The notes under the pieces: model-generated
Databases searched by the model: none
Seen by the model: only the letters and a program-made list of their open reading frames with translations
What the model was told of the DNA's origin: nothing
Source of the DNA: MFD09286-c1 sp963701015
Lineage (GTDB): Bacteria; Bacteroidota; Bacteroidia; Bacteroidales; DTGW01
Direction: 5' to 3'
Length of the DNA stretch: 64,000 bases
Assembly (NCBI GenBank): GCA_963701015.1
Contig: OY969556.1
Location: 3,224,001-3,288,000, forward strand
Translations under genes and position numbers: made by a program
In this document: piece by piece, positions 27,054 to 34,930 of the stretch
How the letters are laid out: each line of letters starts with the position of its first letter
Numbering within the stretch: the first letter of the stretch is position 1

Positions 27054-27479
27054 ATGGATGCTTATCTAAACGATTTTGTAAATAGTTCTTCAGAAGAACA
27101 AATTACAAAAGAATTGTCTAAAAGTTTGTTTCCAAACAATACCATAAAATCTTTCAGGGGTTGGGGAAGATTTAATCCCATCAGTTTTCTTAAAAATAAA
27201 AATAAACAAACCCAGACAGCTACTGTCACTGAACCTACTGCCTTTCGTGGTTATGGGAAAAACACTTCTTATTATACCGATCTGCATAAAACAATTCAGG
27301 AAAATACAGATCAAACCGTTAAACGATATAATTATTGGAGGGGACTAAGGCCGGGAGCTTTACGTGATTTTGGCAAATCCTCATCTTTTGGCACCGATTT
27401 TCATAATTCAATTCAGGAGGGTTCATCAAAAAAAATTAAAAGTTATAATTACTGGAGAGGTTTAAGAACCGAGTCATAA
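27054..27479 (+). CDS. Uncharacterised 141-aa repeat protein inside the nif operon
   Basis: I do not recognise this protein. It contains two near-identical 39-residue repeats (residues 63-101 and 102-140), each with an aromatic R[GD][YF]GK start, a T-D-[LF]-H segment, SIQE/TIQE and an ending YNYWRGLR, and a diverged N-terminal copy ending in IKSFRGWGRF (about 5-41). It is basic, has no cysteine and no membrane segment. It lies 52 bases after nifE and 41 bases before nifN, on the same strand, so it is cotranscribed with the cofactor scaffold genes. A structural or scaffold-associated role is only inference. Confidence 0.7.
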   Translation: MDAYLNDFVNSSSEEQITKELSKSLFPNNTIKSFRGWGRFNPISFLKNKNKQTQTATVTEPTAFRGYGKNTSYYTDLHKTIQENTDQTVKRYNYWRGLRPGALRDFGKSSSFGTDFHNSIQEGSSKKIKSYNYWRGLRTES

Positions 27480-27520
27480 ATATTTATAAATGATATGAAA
27501 GCGAATTGTGGGGAGGAGTT

Positions 27521-28933
27521 ATGGATACAATTAAAACTATTGAAAATCCTTTGTTAAACGAAGGGAAAAGCGAAGCAGCATCAACGCGCAATGCGTGTAA
27601 AGTATGTTCACCACTGGGGGCTTCGGTTGCCTATAAAGGTATTAAAGGTTGTGTACCATTAATCCACGGTTCGCAGGGTTGTGCTACATATATAAGGCGA
27701 TATTTAATAAGTCATTACAAAGAACCGGTTGATATAGCCTCTTCGAATTTTAGCCAGGAAACTGCAATTTTCGGTGGTGCTAAAAATTTCGAAGCCAGCA
27801 TCAATAATATTATAAAGCAATATAATCCTGAAGTTATTGGAATCGCAAGCACTTGCCTGAGTGAGACCATTGGTGAGGACATGAAAATGATGATCCATGA
27901 TTATTTAAAACATCATTTTGGCGAAAACATTCCTTCGCTTGTATATGCATCCACTCCCAGTTACCAGGGAACACACATGGATGGATTTCACGAAGCAGTT
28001 ACTTCAACAGTACAAGCTTTTGCCGAAGGCGGCCAGAATGGCGACCATATCAATATTTTCCCGGGCTTTATTTCACCTGAAGATATCCGGTACTTGAAAG
28101 AAATTTTGACTGATTTCTTCATTGACTATATAATAATACCAGATTATTCCGAGACTTTAGACAGTGGAATTTGGGAAGAATACCATCGTATTCCGCCTGG
28201 CGGAACCCCAATAAACAGAATAAAATTAGCCGGATCAGCATTAGCTTCCATTGAGCTTGGTGATATATTTAACTCGGCAAAAGGTGTCGGAAAAGTAAAA
28301 GAAGGAATGTTACAACCAACAGCTGCTTCATATTTATATGACCGTTTCAGGGTAGAACGCTTGCAAACTTCTTTACCTATTGGCATTAGGGCAACTGATA
28401 AATTATTTGAAATACTTGAACATATTTCATTATATCCAACTTCTGAAAAATATACCCAGGAAAGAGAAAGACTGGTCGATTCGTATATTGACGGGCATAA
28501 ATATGTTTTTGGAAAGCGCACAATTGTTTATGGTGAAGAAGATTTTGTTATTGGAATGGTTGCTTTCCTTCAGGAAATTGGGATGAATACTATTCTTGCT
28601 TTATCGGGAGGTGAAAGCGGTAAATTGAAGACAATCATTAATCAGTTCGGCACTGATATTCAAGTTATGGGTGGTGGTGACTTTGAACAAATGGCTGCAT
28701 TCGCGAGAGAAAATAAACCCGACTTGCTCATTGGCAATAGCAAAGGATACTATATAGCACGCGAACTTGGTATTCCATTAATCCGCGCAGGGTTTCCCAT
28801 TCATGACCGTATTGGTGGACAAAGGGTTTTGCATATCGGTTATAGAGGCACCCAGCAACTTTTTGACAAAATTGTAAATACTTTGCTTGAATATAAACAA
28901 GATCATTCGCAGGTGGGATATAAATATATGTAG
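27521..28933 (+). CDS. nifN: Nitrogenase cofactor scaffold NifN
   Basis: The product is about 470 residues and related to NifK. It keeps NACKVCSPLGASVAYKGIKGCVPLIHGSQGCATYIRRY and STCLSETIGED, which place it with the beta-type scaffold. A start at 27521 (ATG) is preferred over an upstream TTG at 27506 because GGGAGGAG sits 3-10 bases before it. With NifE it forms the alpha2-beta2 scaffold that matures FeMo-co. The downstream gap to nifB carries a GC-rich palindromic repeat. Confidence 0.94.
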   Translation: MDTIKTIENPLLNEGKSEAASTRNACKVCSPLGASVAYKGIKGCVPLIHGSQGCATYIRRYLISHYKEPVDIASSNFSQETAIFGGAKNFEASINNIIKQYNPEVIGIASTCLSETIGEDMKMMIHDYLKHHFGENIPSLVYASTPSYQGTHMDGFHEAVTSTVQAFAEGGQNGDHINIFPGFISPEDIRYLKEILTDFFIDYIIIPDYSETLDSGIWEEYHRIPPGGTPINRIKLAGSALASIELGDIFNSAKGVGKVKEGMLQPTAASYLYDRFRVERLQTSLPIGIRATDKLFEILEHISLYPTSEKYTQERERLVDSYIDGHKYVFGKRTIVYGEEDFVIGMVAFLQEIGMNTILALSGGESGKLKTIINQFGTDIQVMGGGDFEQMAAFARENKPDLLIGNSKGYYIARELGIPLIRAGFPIHDRIGGQRVLHIGYRGTQQLFDKIVNTLLEYKQDHSQVGYKYM

Positions 28934-28937
28934 AAGG

Positions 28938-28966
28938 AGGCCTCCCCAACCCCTCCAAAGGAGGGG
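28938..28966. repeat. GC-rich palindromic repeat, nifN-nifB spacer copy
   Basis: The element contains CCTCCCC, then CCCCTCC (28950-28956), an AAA loop and GGAGGGG (28960-28966), giving a perfect 7-bp hairpin. Its GC content contrasts sharply with the AT-rich surroundings. Related sequences recur inside nifB and in the next two gaps, all within 2 kb. Confidence 0.65.
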
Positions 28967-29017
28967 TAATTACCAGTTCATTTAATTCATAAAGAAGGCT
29001 ATATAAAATGTTGAATT

Positions 29018-30325
29018 ATGGAAAATAATATTAATACTTGTACTGCAACATCCTTCCTTTTGGGGAGGAGTGAGGAGGGGCTTCGTCATCCTTGTTTCGA
29101 TCCGGAAGCAAAGAAAAAATACGCAAGGGTACATTTACCTATCGCTCCAAATTGTAATGTTCAATGCAATTTTTGCAACCGTAAGTTCGATTGTGTAAAC
29201 GAAAGCCGTCCGGGAGTTGCAAGTACAATTCTATTGCCCCACCAGGCCTTGGATTATGTGAATAAACTTATGGCAAAAGATTTAAACATTTCGGTTATTG
29301 GCATTGCAGGTCCTGGTGACCCAATGGCTAACACAGCTGAAGTATTCGAAACCGTAAAGATAATACGTGAAAAATATCCTAAATTGCTGTATTGCCTTTC
29401 AACCAACGGACTCGATTTACCGCAAAACATTGATTCCGTAACAAACCTCGGTTTGTCACATGTTACAATTACCATTAACTCAATGGACCCAAATGTTTTG
29501 GCAGCAATTTATTCATGGGTACGCTTTGAAAAGAAAATATATCGTGGTTTGGCAGCAGGCCAACTTTTGCACGAACGTCAGATGGAATCATTGCGGTTGT
29601 TGAAGGAGCGAAATATCACTGTAAAAATTAATACCATTGTTTTACCCGGAATAAATGAAGATGGTATTGAAGAAGTTGCTAAAACCGTTTCAGCAATGGG
29701 TGCTGATTTAATGAACTGCATACCGCTTTATCCCACAAAGGATACTGCTTTCGAGGATTTAATTGAACCTTCGAAACAACAAATGCATAGCATTAAAAAG
29801 AAAATATCTGCCTATATAAGACCAATGGCACATTGTGCCCGGTGCCGTGCCGATGCAGCTGGTCTGCTGGGCGAAGATTTGGAAGACCGCTTTAAACTTA
29901 TGGAAGAAAGCGCTTCAATTCCATTATATTCTACTGAAAAACGTCCATATATTGCAGTCGCAACGCACGAAGGTTATTTGGTAAACCGTCATTTGGGTGA
30001 AACCGATACGTTTAATATTTATACCCAAACCGAAACCGGTTATGCACAAATTGATACCCGTCAGGCGCCTCCCAAAGGGATTGGCGATTTCAGGTGGATT
30101 CAGCTTGCCAAAACATTGTCCGATTGCAATACGGTATTGGTTAGTGGCGCCGGGGCAAACCCGCTTTCGATGCTAAAAAGCATGGGACTTCAGGTTGTAC
30201 AAATGAATGGCTTGATTGAAGCAGGATTAGATGCCGTTTATAATGGAAAATCGCTAAATGGGTTCAAAGTTGTACAGTTCAAATGTGGCGATAGTTGCAG
30301 AGGAACCGGTACCGGTTGTGGATAA
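29018..30325 (+). CDS. nifB: NifB, radical SAM FeMo-cofactor biosynthesis protein
   Basis: The 435-residue protein has a radical SAM domain with the cluster motif Cys46-X3-Cys50-X2-Cys53 (APNCNVQCNFC) and a further conserved cysteine in FDCVNESRPG, followed by a C-terminal NifX-like domain (about residues 310-425). It fuses 4Fe-4S clusters and inserts carbide to make NifB-co. The conserved protein begins at HPCFDPEAKKKYARVHLP; the preceding residues SFLLGRSEEGLR are encoded by a sequence resembling the local palindromic repeat and are not a normal part of NifB. Confidence 0.94.
   Translation: MENNINTCTATSFLLGRSEEGLRHPCFDPEAKKKYARVHLPIAPNCNVQCNFCNRKFDCVNESRPGVASTILLPHQALDYVNKLMAKDLNISVIGIAGPGDPMANTAEVFETVKIIREKYPKLLYCLSTNGLDLPQNIDSVTNLGLSHVTITINSMDPNVLAAIYSWVRFEKKIYRGLAAGQLLHERQMESLRLLKERNITVKINTIVLPGINEDGIEEVAKTVSAMGADLMNCIPLYPTKDTAFEDLIEPSKQQMHSIKKKISAYIRPMAHCARCRADAAGLLGEDLEDRFKLMEESASIPLYSTEKRPYIAVATHEGYLVNRHLGETDTFNIYTQTETGYAQIDTRQAPPKGIGDFRWIQLAKTLSDCNTVLVSGAGANPLSMLKSMGLQVVQMNGLIEAGLDAVYNGKSLNGFKVVQFKCGDSCRGTGTGCG
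29051..29084. repeat. Palindromic repeat within the 5' end of nifB
   Basis: TCCTTCCTTTTGGGGAGG followed by a GAGGAGGGG block matches the reverse complement of the nifN-nifB spacer repeat in composition and layout. It stays in frame with nifB and encodes SFLLGRSEEGL, between the poorly conserved first 11 residues and the conserved HPCF. Confidence 0.5.
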
Positions 30326-30420
30326 TTACCTAATGTACTAATAAGCCAATGTGCAAATGACAAATTTTTTAGATTGGAAAATAAATTAAACTTTTTGAAT
30401 TCAATAATAAAGGCTGATTT

Positions 30421-30459
30421 GTCCCTGTCCGTTTGTAGAGGGATTTAGGGAGAGGCCTG
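30421..30459. repeat. Degenerate copy of the palindromic repeat, nifB-ferredoxin gap
   Basis: GTCCCTGTCCGTTTG, AGAGGGATTT and AGGGAGAGGCC follow the same plan as the nifN-nifB spacer element in reverse orientation, with more substitutions and a poorer hairpin. The remaining part of this 155-base gap shows nothing else. Confidence 0.4.
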
Positions 30460-30480
30460 TTAACAAATTAAATAAACATC

Positions 30481-30786
30481 ATGAAAAAGCCAAAGTATCA
30501 CATTTTAGTATGCAATTCATTCCGCTTAGCAGGAGATGCACAAGGTACCTGTACCAAAAAAGGCGGTGCACAGTTTGTTCAATATATAACTGAAGGGGTC
30601 AGTGACCGCGGACTAGATGCTGCCGTGTCAACTACCGGGTGTTTAAATGTTTGCGCACAAGGTCCTATAATGGTAGTTCATCCAAATAATTTTTGGTACG
30701 GAGGGGTAACCGAAGATGCAATTGATGAAATTTTAGACGCACTTGAAAATGACGAATTAGTTCAAAAATATTCCATTGCCGACTGA
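30481..30786 (+). CDS. Thioredoxin-like [2Fe-2S] ferredoxin
   Basis: The 101-residue protein matches the thioredoxin-fold 2Fe-2S ferredoxins first known from Clostridium pasteurianum and Azotobacter (FeSII-unrelated, Fd4-like). Cluster ligands are Cys11, Cys24, Cys54 and Cys58, with the usual spacing (RLAGDAQGTC, STTGCLNVCAQGP). Such proteins are often encoded beside nif genes and have been linked to nitrogenase electron transfer. It lies between nifB and nifV, so an electron-donor role in nitrogen fixation is likely but unproven. Confidence 0.9.
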   Translation: MKKPKYHILVCNSFRLAGDAQGTCTKKGGAQFVQYITEGVSDRGLDAAVSTTGCLNVCAQGPIMVVHPNNFWYGGVTEDAIDEILDALENDELVQKYSIAD

Positions 30787-30796
30787 TTTTATTCAA

Positions 30797-30823
30797 CCTC
30801 CCAACCCTCCTTATAAAGGAGAG
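30797..30823. repeat. Copy of the palindromic repeat, ferredoxin-nifV gap
   Basis: CCTCCCAACCCTCC followed by TTATAAAGGAGAG: the same CCTCCC-AACC-CTCC start as the nifN-nifB copy and a CTCCTT...AAGGAG hairpin. Confidence 0.5.
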
Positions 30824-30928
30824 CTAACAGAGCTGGAATTTGCAATTAGTTCAACTCTGTTATAGACCATTTTTAATTGCCTGTCCCGCTATGGCGGTAA
30901 GTTGGGGTAAATATTAGAATATAAAAAA

Positions 30929-32144
30929 ATGAACACTTATAAAGATATGCTCAATGCTTTTCCCCTTCCCTGGACAGGGCAAGGCGGGGCATATCTTATT
31001 GATACCACATTACGTGATGGCGAGCAAGCCCCGGGGGTTGTATTTAGCTTATCCGAAAAGATGGAAATAGCAAGACTTTTGGATGAAATTGGTATTGAAG
31101 AATTAGAAGTTGGTTCACCTTTTATAAGCGAAGCTGAAGTATCGAATATCTACAAAATTGTTAATGCAGGTTTTCATTTCAGAAGTTCATGCTGGAGCCG
31201 GCCGACATAGTGATATTGATGCCGCTGCTTTAACCGGCTCTCAGGCTGTAAATATATCTTTCCCGGTTTCCGATGTTCAACTTTCGGCTTTAGGCAAGGA
31301 CAGGAATTGGGTTATGGAGTCCGTACCTAAAATGGTTGAATACGCTAGAAAAAGATTCAAGTTTGTATCATTAGGTGCACAGGATGCCTCAAGAGCTAAC
31401 CCTGATTTATTGACCGATTTTGTTAAATTGGCCGATTCGTTAAATGTATATCGGGTACGCATTGCAGATACAGTTGGTTGCATGAACCCGGCTTCAGTGT
31501 ATAACTTAATAAGCCAATTAAAAGCATCAATAAAAAATTCAAAATTGCAATTGGAATTTCATGGGCATAACGATTTGGGTATGGCCAATGCAAATACACT
31601 TTGCGCAATGCAGGCCGGCGCCAATTGTGCCAGTGTTACAGTAAATGGATTAGGCGAACGTTCAGGGAATGCAGCTTTGGAAGAATTAATCATGGCTTTA
31701 AAATATTCTTTAGGCGTACCAATGCCCTATAATACTTCAAAATTTCAAGAATTAAGCCAGTTTGTGGCAAAAGCCTCCGGTCGCGAAATCCATCCGATGA
31801 AACCAGTTACAGGCGATATGACGCATAAGCACGAAAGTGGCATTCATACCAATAGTATTTTAAAAAATGCCCAAACTTATGAATTATACAGCGCTAAAGA
31901 AATAGGCAAAACCAACTCCGGCTTTGTATTCGGCACTCATTCAGGAAGCGCAGCAATTATGCACTTCTTTCATTCAAAATCATTACCTATCACTAAGGAC
32001 GATGCTTCCAATTTATTAAATAAAGTAAAAGATCTTTCAGCACGACTTAAACGACACCTTTCCGAAATGGAAATATTAACATTATACGCTTCATTGAACC
32101 AAAATCCTGGTTTACAAAATCAAAACAATTTTGCCTTAATTTGA
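30929..32144 (+). pseudogene. nifV: Homocitrate synthase NifV, frameshifted
   Basis: The first frame (30929-31210) encodes LIDTTLRDGEQAPGVVFS, the HMGL-like active-site start, up to SSCWSRPT and then a stop. The second frame continues to 32144 with SDIDAAALTG, NISFPVSD, GAQDASRA, FHGHNDLGMANAN (metal ligands) and GLGERSGNAALEE. The break lies near 31205-31212; comparison with the usual W-C-R-A-x-x-x-D-I block suggests two missing bases (or one extra). NifV makes homocitrate, the organic ligand of FeMo-co. As written, no full-length enzyme would be made. An indel error in the assembly is possible. Confidence 0.85.
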
Positions 32145-32180
32145 ACAATCGTTCAAAAAATTCCTACGCCGGTTCAGAAA

Positions 32181-33379
32181 TCTAGCGCAACAAAAAGTGT
32201 TAAAAACTTATTGTTGCAAGATGAAAAAAACATACAATCGACTTTTATTTCAAGAAAGAATAGAAATAGAAAAATTACTTTCTCATAACAGAAATTGTAC
32301 TGAAATTGCGGTTCAATTAGGCCGTCATAAAAGTACTATTTCAAGGGAAATTAAGAGGCTCAAAGATGAGAACTACAATAGTATGAAATCACATTTTGAT
32401 GCCACAATTAAATCATCCAACAGGAAGTATGATAAGACCAAAATGAATAAGAATCCTGAACTTAAAAAGTTCATCTATGATCATCTTAAATTACGCTGGT
32501 CACCGGATCAAATTGTATCCACTTTAAAGACTAAATATCCATTAGATAAAACTATGCAAATCTCGATCGAAAGTATTTATTTTCATATCTATTTACATAC
32601 CAAATCGGAGCTTCGCAAACTTTTGGTCTCGAAATTAAGGCAGAAACGAAAAGTTAGGGGAAATACCCGAAGAGGTGTTGATAAAAGATCCACCATTAAA
32701 GATGCTACCCGCATTGATGAACGTCCCGATGAAGTACTTGGGAGATTAATTCCAGGGCATTGGGAAGGAGACCTTGTGATGGGTAAAGATCGCGTCACTG
32801 CTATTGGCACTCTGGTTGAACGCACAACTCGAACTATAATAATTGTACCATTAAAAAACAGGGACTCTGAAAGTGTCAGAAAGGCTTTCGAACAGGAGTT
32901 TAAATCCATTCCCAGGCAAATGAAAAAGACACTTACTTATGACAACGGTACTGAAATGGCACAACATAAATTGTTTACAAAAAACACTAAAATACAAGTA
33001 TATTTTGCACATCCATATAGCCCATGGGAAAGGCCAACGAATGAGAATAGCAATGGTTTAATCAGGGATTATTTTCCTGCAGGGACTGACTTTAGTTTAA
33101 TATCAAAAAGAAGACTCAAAGAAGTCCAGAACCAATTAAATGAAAGGCCCAGAAAAGTACTCGGATATAAAACTCCAAAAGAAGTATTTGAAAGCTATAT
33201 ATTAAAAAGCGTATAATAAAAACAAACATGCTATGCCAGCAATAATGCAAGCTTTATTCTCGAATTTTGGAAGCAAATCCTTAAAAATTTGCTGTAAAAA
33301 TTCGGGAAATAAAGCGGATTATAATTTAAAAACAACGAAAATAATTAACTAAATTTGTTTTAATAATTGTTGCATTAGA
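32181..33379 (+). mobile_element. IS30-family insertion sequence
   Basis: The ends are TCTAGCGCAACAA (32181-32193) and its imperfect inverse TTGTTGCATTAGA (33367-33379), with 11 of 13 positions matching. They enclose one transposase gene; the element is about 1.2 kb. It starts 36 bases after the nifV stop and separates nifV from the haemoglobin gene. No convincing target duplication is visible (only AAA/AAC-like flanks). Confidence 0.75.
32221..33216 (+). CDS. IS30-family transposase
   Basis: The 331-residue enzyme has the N-terminal HTH of IS30 (RLLFQERIEIEKLLSHNRNCTEIAVQLGRHKSTISREIKR) and the DDE catalytic core: first Asp in GHWEGDLVMG, second in LTYDNGTE and Glu in NENSNGLIRDYFPAGTD. The frame is intact, so the element may still be active. 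A GTG at 32197 is an alternative start, but the ATG at 32221 fits the family N-terminus better. Confidence 0.93.
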   Translation: MKKTYNRLLFQERIEIEKLLSHNRNCTEIAVQLGRHKSTISREIKRLKDENYNSMKSHFDATIKSSNRKYDKTKMNKNPELKKFIYDHLKLRWSPDQIVSTLKTKYPLDKTMQISIESIYFHIYLHTKSELRKLLVSKLRQKRKVRGNTRRGVDKRSTIKDATRIDERPDEVLGRLIPGHWEGDLVMGKDRVTAIGTLVERTTRTIIIVPLKNRDSESVRKAFEQEFKSIPRQMKKTLTYDNGTEMAQHKLFTKNTKIQVYFAHPYSPWERPTNENSNGLIRDYFPAGTDFSLISKRRLKEVQNQLNERPRKVLGYKTPKEVFESYILKSV

Positions 33380-33557
33380 AACTAGAATCCACCCTATAAT
33401 TGATTAAATTTATAAGTATTTGTTACATTATTGTATAATGCTTAATTTGCATGTTTTTGAACCCATAATTTGTTGCTCAAAAAAATCATTCTTCAAAACC
33501 ATATTGCATTTCAAGCGTTAAACAATTCAAAATAAATTTAAAACTGATTTTGCAATT

Positions 33558-33986
33558 ATGGAATTAAAAATTAATTCATTTGAATATGGGGTAAGACCTG
33601 AAGTAACGCTTCCAAGCCCTGAGTTTTATAAGTTAATGAAAGAAGAAGGCATGCGAAATATGGTTCATGAACATTACAGCTTATTGCGCATGAGCAATGT
33701 AAAGGGACTATTTCCGGAGGACGATGCTCAATTTAAACTGGCAGAGCAGCATTCGGCAAATTTCTTTATTCAAATATGCGGAGGCCCAACCTATTATAAC
33801 CAGAGTCGCGGAAACCCAATGCTGGTAAAACGCCATCAGCCATTTACAATTACTCCCGATGCCCGTTTAACCTGGCTGCAATGTTACAGGCAGGTTCTTT
33901 CAAAGCTGGATATTCCGGAAGATGTTATAGTATCATTTTGGAATTATATCAATTACTTTTCAAACTGGATGGTTAACACCGCCTAG
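33558..33986 (+). CDS. Truncated haemoglobin (group II-like)
   Basis: The 142-residue protein fits the trHb2/YjbI family: FFIQICGGPTYYNQSRGNPMLVKRHQPF contains the glycine-proline turn and the proximal histidine in VKRH, and RLTWLQCYRQVL is the conserved G/H helix. Such globins bind oxygen or NO. In Nostoc commune a truncated globin lies within the nif region, so a link with oxygen protection or microaerobic oxygen scavenging is plausible here. Only the IS element separates it from nifV. The region 33380-33557 before it has one degenerate match (TTACATTATTGTA) to the nif enhancer motif and no sigma-54 element. Confidence 0.88.
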   Translation: MELKINSFEYGVRPEVTLPSPEFYKLMKEEGMRNMVHEHYSLLRMSNVKGLFPEDDAQFKLAEQHSANFFIQICGGPTYYNQSRGNPMLVKRHQPFTITPDARLTWLQCYRQVLSKLDIPEDVIVSFWNYINYFSNWMVNTA

Positions 33987-34220
33987 GCATCAAGGCACAT
34001 TTTAGCTCATATAGGCTACTCTTAAAAGTTCAAAAGCGGCATATAAGTCAAGCAGTCCATCCAATATTTACACTTGCCGAAATAGCAGCTCTTCAATTGA
34101 TATTATACTAATGATTTTGATTAGCTTAAGTTGAAGAAAAATTAGAAAAGGAAATTATAACTATAGGCAGATATCGCGACTGTTATAGTTTATTTCAGTA
34201 AAAATATATTCAATAAAGAT

Positions 34221-34793
34221 TTAATGTACTATATCTGCCTTAATATGTCCCCAATTCTCACCTCTTTTAATGCGTGTAACCTGCATTTCGCTTATGCAAA
34301 ACATTTTTGCAATTTTCGCCTGTACAACTCCTTTTTGCAACATAGTTTTTAATAATACTATGTCATCTTCTTTTAATTTAGAATTTGTGACTGTTTTAGT
34401 ACGTCTGGCAGAAACTGGTTTTAGCCGGCTTAATTCGCGATGTTGTATAATAAGCTCTTCTTTTGACATCCATTTTAAATTTGAAATATGGTTGTTGGTA
34501 ATATTTCCATCGAGATGGGTTACAATTGTTTGTTCAGGTAAAGGTTCGTTTAACCATACTTTTGCAACTAATTTATGCACATAATATCTAAATACGGAGC
34601 TGCCAATTTTAAGCTGAATAAACTTAAACCCTTTAATTGTAGGCGATTTCATAATTTTTCCTTCATCCTTATTTAAGGTAAATGATTTAACCCTGCCATA
34701 ATTGCTTACATGGTACCGATTATTTGAACCGGGAACTTCCTTCCAAATTTCATCCTCAATCTTCTTCAGTTTCCTTTGCTTATGAATAATCAT
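34221..34793 (-). CDS. NUMOD4/HNH-type protein with C-terminal HTH
   Basis: The 190-residue product starts with a NUMOD4 DNA-binding motif (EIWKEVPGSNNRYHVSNYGRVKSF), then an HNH_3-type nuclease block (YYVHKLVAKVWL...VTHLDGNITNNHISNLKWMS) and a C-terminal helix-turn-helix (AKIAKMFCISEMQVTRIKRG). The HNH residues His, Asn and His are visible. It resembles homing endonucleases of phages and introns, but no intron, phage gene or interrupted host gene is near. It might be a free-standing homing endonuclease or a domesticated regulator. Confidence 0.8.
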   Translation of the reverse strand: MIIHKQRKLKKIEDEIWKEVPGSNNRYHVSNYGRVKSFTLNKDEGKIMKSPTIKGFKFIQLKIGSSVFRYYVHKLVAKVWLNEPLPEQTIVTHLDGNITNNHISNLKWMSKEELIIQHRELSRLKPVSARRTKTVTNSKLKEDDIVLLKTMLQKGVVQAKIAKMFCISEMQVTRIKRGENWGHIKADIVH

Positions 34794-34930
34794 ATATTTA
34801 AAAATTTGTATTTAGTAATAAAACAATCAAAACCTAAAATTGGTTTATAATTTATATACACTATTTAATAGTATTATTTTAATTAAAATTCACGTTATTG
34901 AAATTATATATATATATATACGTTGTACAT

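Noticed and set aside
33558..33986. Globin gene as part of a sigma-54/NifA regulon
   Set aside because: Only one degenerate motif copy and no -24/-12 element upstream; left as a weak hint, not a regulatory call.
34908..34919. TA dinucleotide run as a regulatory or phase-variable repeat
   Set aside because: Lies just past the stop of the DUF1761 gene in AT-rich DNA, with no promoter or coding sequence that it could switch.
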